Translations under genes and position numbers: made by a program
Shown here: one piece after another, positions 60,346 to 64,000 of the stretch
Layout: each line of letters begins with the position of its first letter
Position numbering within the stretch: the stretch's first letter is position 1
NCBI GenBank assembly: GCA_017465665.1
Contig: JAFTVU010000004.1
Coordinates: 42,845-106,844 of the forward strand
Direction of reading: 5' to 3'
DNA from: Oscillospiraceae bacterium
GTDB taxonomy: Bacteria > Bacillota > Clostridia > Oscillospirales > Ruminococcaceae
Length of the DNA: 64,000 nucleotides
The notes under the pieces: generated by a model
Told to the model about the DNA's origin: nothing
Database searches by the model: none
Seen by the model: the letters and a program-made list of their open reading frames with translations, nothing else

Positions 60346-61035
60346 TTATCTGAGTATCTTTCCGTCTGTAGAGATGATGACCACCTGCTGGGGAATCAAC
60401 TTCCCGCTTGCCTGTACCGCACGTTTTACGGCGTTTTCAATTCCGCCGCAGCAGGGAACTTCCATCCTTGCTGTGGTTATGCTCCGTATATCGTTCAGTG
60501 ATATTATCTGCGTGAGCTTTTCTGCGTAATCGCCCTCATCCAGCTTCGGGCAGCCGATGAGCGTTATGCGGCCGCGGATGAGATCTTCATGGAAGCGACC
60601 GTAGGCGTAGGCTGTGCAGTCGGCGGCTATAAGCAGATCCGCACCGTTGAAGTAGGGCGCATTGACGGGCGCAAGCTTTATCTGTACCGGCCACTGGGAT
60701 AGCCTGCTGATGGCAGGGGCAGGTGCGGCAGCGTTATCGTTGCGTATTATAGCCTTTGCAGCAGTGCCGGGACAGCCGCAGGGCAGAGGTGCGTTTTTCT
60801 TTGCTTTTGCAGCAAGAACGGCAGCCTCGTCATAAGCAGGGGCTTCTCGCTCCTCAAATGAGATAGCTCCTGTGGGACATGCGGGTAGGCAGTCACCCAG
60901 ACCATCGCAGTAGTCCTCACGCAGCAGCCTTGCCTTGCCGTCCACCATGCCTATTGCGCCCTCGTGGCAGGCTTCGGCGCACAGACCGCAGCCGTTGCAG
61001 AGCTCTTCGTTTATTCTGATTATCTTTCTTACCAT
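60346..61035 (-). CDS. 4Fe-4S ferredoxin-type protein
   Basis: 229 residues. The N-terminal 55 residues hold two Cys clusters: CNGCGLCAEACHEGAI and CDGLGDCLPACPTGAI, the second with C-x5-C-x3-CP spacing usual for this family. The middle has CGCPG and the C-terminal half has a separate domain with CTAYAYGRFHEDL and PCCGGIENAVKRAV. Proteins of this type often accompany hydroxylamine reductase genes and a Crp/Fnr regulator in anaerobes. Here a Crp/Fnr gene is directly upstream and a Crp-type palindrome lies at -41.5 of its predicted start. GGAGG precedes the ATG. Confidence 0.9.
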   Translation of the reverse strand: MVRKIIRINEELCNGCGLCAEACHEGAIGMVDGKARLLREDYCDGLGDCLPACPTGAISFEEREAPAYDEAAVLAAKAKKNAPLPCGCPGTAAKAIIRNDNAAAPAPAISRLSQWPVQIKLAPVNAPYFNGADLLIAADCTAYAYGRFHEDLIRGRITLIGCPKLDEGDYAEKLTQIISLNDIRSITTARMEVPCCGGIENAVKRAVQASGKLIPQQVVIISTDGKILR

Positions 61036-61067
61036 ATCTGTGTACCTCCGTTTTATCTTATGATATG

Positions 61068-61111
61068 ATAATACATCAAAACTCAGAAAAAGTCTGTTGA
61101 ATTTTCAACAG
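61068..61111 (-). promoter_or_regulatory. class II Crp/Fnr-type promoter of the ferredoxin gene
   Basis: The palindrome CTGTTGAA-N2-TTCAACAG (61094-61111) is centred at 61102.5. On the minus strand a -10 TATTAT (61073-61068) predicts a start near 61061, so the centre lies at -41.5, the classic activator position. No -35 hexamer is present, as expected for activator-dependent promoters. Confidence 0.78.
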
Positions 61112-61124
61112 AAATACATTCCTT

Positions 61125-61796
61125 TCAATATTCCTGACGCAGCAGAGTGAAGCTGTTGCGTTCACAGGTAAGCACGCCCTCGTTGCGAAGCTTGCTTATT
61201 TCAGAGGAAAGACCGCTGCGGTCCACCTCGAGATAGTCTGCAAGCTCCTGCCTGTTGAACGGTATAGTGAATTGCGATGAGCCTTTGTTCTTTGCCTGCA
61301 GCATGAGATATGCCATCAGTTTTTCTCTGGTGGTGCGCTTTGAGGTGATCTCAAGCTTCTGATGGAACATCAGATTCTTTGAAGCGAGGTCTTTCATAAG
61401 ATTAAGTATCAGCATCTGATGAAATCCGCAGGCGTTTGAGCAGGAGTGAAGTATGCGGCTGCTGTTTATCAGCATGACCTCACAGCTTTCGTTTGCCACT
61501 ATCGTAACAGGCACTGCCTCCACCTCCGCGCAGGCAAAGGATTCACAGAAAACTTCTGAGGCGGCAACACCTGAAACTATGCTGCGGTTTCCGTAATAAT
61601 CTATCTGGATCATCTGTGCCGAGCCCGAGAGCATTATTCCTATCTGCTTTGCAGGCATGCCCTCGGAGATTATGGTGTATTTTTTGCCGAACTTTTCCAC
61701 CTTTGCTCCGAGGCAGACCAGAAGCTTATCAAGCTCCTCGTCAGAAATTCCGTCAAAAAGGCGGCATTTTCGCAGGATATCAAAATATTTTTTCAT
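61125..61796 (-). CDS. Crp/Fnr family transcriptional regulator
   Basis: 223 residues. A cyclic-nucleotide-binding-type beta barrel (about 10-125; GKKYTIISEGMPAKQIGIMLSGSAQMIQ), the dimer helix, and a C-terminal winged helix (FTIPFNRQELADYLEVDRSGLSSEISKLRNEG). It has seven Cys, several in FCESFACAEVEA and LHSCSNACG, so a haem, Fe-S or thiol sensor is possible; canonical cAMP-binding residues are not evident. Its own promoter carries the palindrome just downstream of +1. It is the likely ligand of both palindromes. HcpR-like NO sensing is one reading. Confidence 0.92.
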   Translation of the reverse strand: MKKYFDILRKCRLFDGISDEELDKLLVCLGAKVEKFGKKYTIISEGMPAKQIGIMLSGSAQMIQIDYYGNRSIVSGVAASEVFCESFACAEVEAVPVTIVANESCEVMLINSSRILHSCSNACGFHQMLILNLMKDLASKNLMFHQKLEITSKRTTREKLMAYLMLQAKNKGSSQFTIPFNRQELADYLEVDRSGLSSEISKLRNEGVLTCERNSFTLLRQEY

Positions 61797-61808
61797 TTTT
61801 TCTCCCTT

Positions 61809-61824
61809 TGTTGAAAATTCAACA
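61809..61824. promoter_or_regulatory. Crp/Fnr-type palindrome between crp and ldhA
   Basis: TGTTGAAAATTCAACA, a perfect 16-bp palindrome centred at 61816.5. It is identical over its 16 bases to the reverse strand of the site at 61094. It is at -41.5 for ldhA and at about +8 to +23 for crp. Confidence 0.82.
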
Positions 61825-61838
61825 GATTTTTTGAGATA

Positions 61839-61867
61839 ATTATACTATACTATTATTAGAAAGTCAA
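61839..61867 (-). promoter_or_regulatory. promoter of the Crp/Fnr gene
   Basis: On the minus strand TTGACT (61867-61862) and TATAAT (61844-61839), 17-nt spacer; predicted start near 61832. It overlaps the ldhA -10, so the two cannot fire together. Confidence 0.78.
61846..61851 (+). promoter_or_regulatory. -10 element of ldhA
   Basis: TATACT with predicted start near 61858 and the palindrome at -41.5. An identical hexamer at 61841-61846 overlaps it by one base and is an alternative. No -35 match is present. Confidence 0.65.
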
Positions 61868-61880
61868 GGAGGAAGCAACT

Positions 61881-62915
61881 ATGAAGATAGCTTTTTTTGA
61901 TACCAAACCCTACGACAAGCCCGCATTTGAAAAATATGGTGCGGAGCATGGCGTTAAGTTCAAATACTTCGAGACAAAGCTCAATGAGGATACAGTGGAG
62001 CTTGCACAGGGCTATGACGGAGTGTGCGTGTTCGTTAACGATACAGTGAATGCCGCTGTCATTGACCGACTGGTTGAAATGGGCGTCAACATCATTGCTC
62101 TCAGATGTGCGGGCTTCAATAACGTGGATATGAAGCATGCTTTCGGCAAGGTGCATGTAATGCGAGTTCCTGCATACTCTCCCTATGCTGTTGCGGAGCA
62201 CACCATGGCGATGCTGCTGACATCCATCCGCCGTATCCACAAGGCGTATATCCGCACAAGGGATTTCAATTTCAGCCTTGCGGGGCTTACAGGCTTTGAC
62301 CTGCACGGTAAGACGGTAGGCGTTATCGGTACAGGCCGCATCGGACGTGTGTTTATCGATATCTGCCGCGGCTTCGGAATGAAAGTGCTTGCGTATGACA
62401 AGTTCCCTGCAGAGGGTCTTGATAACGGCGATACCATCCGTTACGTTTCCACAGATGAGCTTTTCGAAAAGAGCGATATAATCTCCCTGCACTGTCCGCT
62501 CACCGAGGACACATACCACATCATCGATGAAAGCTCGCTTGCAAAGTGCAGGCAGGGCGTTGTGATACTGAACACCTCCCGTGGTGCGCTGGTGGACGCA
62601 GAGGCGCTGCTGGCAGGTATCAAATCCAGAAAGGTCGGCGCTGCCTGCCTTGATGTATATGAGGAGGAATCCGACTTCTTCTTCGAGGATTATTCGGGAC
62701 ACATCATGGAGGATGACACGCTTGCAAGGCTCATCTCCATGCCGAATGTGATAGTATCCTCACACCAGGCGTTCCTTACAGTGGAGGCGCTGGAAAACAT
62801 CGCTGAAACAACGGTAAAGAATCTGGTGGATTTCAGTACTACCCAGCATTGTGCCAACGAGCTTTGCTACCGCTGCGGAAATACAGTGGACTGCAAGGAC
62901 GGAAAATGCTTTTAA
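61881..62915 (+). CDS. ldhA: D-lactate dehydrogenase (2-hydroxyacid dehydrogenase)
   Basis: 344 residues. LRCAGFNNVD, RVPAYSPYAVAEHTMAMLL, TRDFNFSLAGLTGFDLHGKTVGVIGTGRIGRVF (NAD-binding Rossmann) and NTSRGALVDAEALL match LdhA-type enzymes that reduce pyruvate to D-lactate. Catalytic His is in VSSHQAFLT. The C-terminus carries an unusual Cys-rich tail (CANELCYRCGNTVDCKDGKC, five Cys in the last 21 residues) not present in Escherichia coli LdhA. It lies 21 bases before a flavodiiron protein gene, and its promoter is predicted to be Crp/Fnr activated. GGAGG precedes the ATG. Confidence 0.93.
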   Translation: MKIAFFDTKPYDKPAFEKYGAEHGVKFKYFETKLNEDTVELAQGYDGVCVFVNDTVNAAVIDRLVEMGVNIIALRCAGFNNVDMKHAFGKVHVMRVPAYSPYAVAEHTMAMLLTSIRRIHKAYIRTRDFNFSLAGLTGFDLHGKTVGVIGTGRIGRVFIDICRGFGMKVLAYDKFPAEGLDNGDTIRYVSTDELFEKSDIISLHCPLTEDTYHIIDESSLAKCRQGVVILNTSRGALVDAEALLAGIKSRKVGAACLDVYEEESDFFFEDYSGHIMEDDTLARLISMPNVIVSSHQAFLTVEALENIAETTVKNLVDFSTTQHCANELCYRCGNTVDCKDGKCF

Positions 62916-62936
62916 TACTATACGGAGGTAACAGAT

Positions 62937-64000
62937 ATGAACATCACAAACGATATCCGCTATATTGGCGTGAATGACCACAGCGTTGACCTTTTCGAAG
63001 GTCAGTACATCGTCCCTAACGGAATGGCATACAATTCCTACGCTATCATCGATGAGAAGATAGCTATCATGGATACTGTGGATGCGAATTTCACCCACGA
63101 ATGGCTGGATAACATCCAGAACACACTGGGCGGCAGAAGCCCCGATTATCTCATCGTGCAGCACATGGAGCCCGATCACTCCGCAAATATCATGAACTTT
63201 ATGAAGAGCTATCCCGATACAAAGATAGTTGCTTCTGCAAGAGCGTTCACCATGATGAAGAACTTCTTCGGCACGGATTATGCGGAAAATCAGATAGTTG
63301 TGGGCGAGGGTGATACTCTGGAGCTGGGCAGGCATACTCTCACCTTTGTGGGTGCGCCGATGGTACACTGGCCTGAGGTCATCGTGACCTATGACAGCTA
63401 TGACAAGGTGCTGTTCTCCGCGGACGGCTTTGGCAAGTTCGGTGCTCTTGATGTGGAGGAGGACTGGGCGGACGAGGCAAGACGCTACTATATCGGCATC
63501 GTGGGCAAGTACGGCGCTCAGGTGCAGCAGCTTCTGAAGAAGGCTGCCGGTCTTGATATACAGACGATATGCCCTCTGCACGGCCCTGTTCTTAAGGAAA
63601 ATCTGGGCTACTATATCGGTCTGTACAATACATGGTCAAGCTATCAGCCCGAGGAGGAGGGTATCGTTATCGCATATACCTCCGTTTACGGCAACACAAA
63701 GAAGGCTGTTATGCAGCTTGCGGAGAAGCTTAAGGCAAACGGCTGCCCCAAGGTGATCGTGAACGATCTTGCCCGCTGCGATATGGCTGAGGCTGTGGGA
63801 AATGCGTTCCGTTACAGCAAGCTGGTGCTGGCTACCACTACTTACAATGCAGAGATATTCCCGTTCATGCGTGAGTTCATTACTCACCTCACAGAGCGCA
63901 ATTACAGCAACCGCACAGTGGCTTTCATCGAGAACGGAAGCTGGGCGCCTCAGGCAACCAAGGTGATGAAGAACATGCTGGAAAAGAGCAAGAACATCAC
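62937..64000 (+). CDS. flavodiiron protein (A-type flavoprotein), 3' truncated by window edge
   Basis: 354 full codons are visible, with no stop. Residues 1-250 are the metallo-beta-lactamase-like diiron domain with ligands H76-x-E78-x-D80-H81 (HMEPDH), H144 (MVHWPEV), a DGFG Asp near 163, and LHGPV near 224. From about residue 252 a flavodoxin domain begins (IVIAYTSVYGNTKKAV). Flavodiiron proteins reduce O2 to water or NO to N2O with electrons from rubredoxin or ferredoxin. GGAGG precedes ATG 62937, 21 bases after ldhA, so both share the Crp/Fnr-controlled transcript. Confidence 0.95.
   Translation, partial: MNITNDIRYIGVNDHSVDLFEGQYIVPNGMAYNSYAIIDEKIAIMDTVDANFTHEWLDNIQNTLGGRSPDYLIVQHMEPDHSANIMNFMKSYPDTKIVASARAFTMMKNFFGTDYAENQIVVGEGDTLELGRHTLTFVGAPMVHWPEVIVTYDSYDKVLFSADGFGKFGALDVEEDWADEARRYYIGIVGKYGAQVQQLLKKAAGLDIQTICPLHGPVLKENLGYYIGLYNTWSSYQPEEEGIVIAYTSVYGNTKKAVMQLAEKLKANGCPKVIVNDLARCDMAEAVGNAFRYSKLVLATTTYNAEIFPFMREFITHLTERNYSNRTVAFIENGSWAPQATKVMKNMLEKSKNI

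Overview
The window looks like a chromosomal segment of a Gram-positive, strictly anaerobic Clostridia member close to Ruminococcus (Oscillospiraceae). This is an inference from gene content and order (era-recO-mutS2, dgt-dnaG-rpoD, rpsO-pnp, spo0A, a class II galT), the many GGAGG ribosome binding sites, and the oxygen/NO defence genes of an anaerobe. Most promoters I could find are TTGACA-like/TATAAT-like pairs separated by exactly 17 nt. No rRNA, CRISPR array, prophage or complete insertion sequence was seen. There is one tRNA (Lys, anticodon TTT).

Layout. 0-6 kb: the era 3' end, an insertion-prone era/recO junction carrying a duplication scar, recO, a zinc-ribbon membrane protein and mutS2. 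6-12 kb: a DUF5131 gene in its own promoter/terminator cassette, an AraC-GGDEF regulator divergent from dinB, an operon of ECF transporter S component, DUF1893 protein and Fe-S aldo/keto reductase, then a gene-less copy of the DUF5131 cassette holding a large inverted repeat. 12-16.3 kb: spo0A, pnp and rpsO with structured leaders, and an HD-GYP gene. 16.4-26.7 kb: marR-MATE, two AraC regulators, an orphan sugar-binding lipoprotein, a zinc-ribbon/TIR/membrane protein, an Na+-dependent symporter, tRNA-Lys and a lipoprotein. 27-31.6 kb: DUF2325 and DUF3793 genes, then an operon CPBP protease, three DUF2975 proteins, XRE regulator, CPBP protease. 31.7-38 kb: XRE-GH2-YhcC, an orphan Cys-rich protein and a MocR-like regulator. 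38-47 kb: housekeeping genes (phosphoglucomutase, L31, short pyrophosphatase, YigZ, dgt, dnaG, two tandem rpoD genes). 47-54 kb: a secreted transglutaminase, MATE, galT and an acyl-CoA synthetase. 54-60.3 kb: a four-gene signalling operon of two membrane-tethered BMP-type binding proteins, a hybrid histidine kinase and a REC-REC-HD-GYP regulator. 60.3-64 kb: ferredoxin, Crp/Fnr regulator, D-lactate dehydrogenase and flavodiiron protein, the last running off the end.

The most notable signals are regulatory. (1) Two copies of one 16-18 bp palindrome lie centred at -41.5 from the predicted starts of the ferredoxin and ldhA transcripts, and one copy also sits just downstream of the predicted crp start. 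This predicts a Crp/Fnr switch over redox and lactate metabolism. (2) One operator with GGTTAG/CTAACC arms and a 6-nt centre occurs at the predicted starts of an HD-GYP gene and the DUF2325 gene and, weaker, before the DUF3793 gene. It suggests a small metal (possibly iron) regulon that includes c-di-GMP turnover. (3) The BMP-BMP-kinase-HD-GYP operon has no transporter genes and looks like a nucleoside-like ligand sensing system. (4) The MocR-like regulator has Met where the PLP-binding Lys is expected. (5) Two full-length primary-type sigma factor genes sit in tandem behind dnaG.
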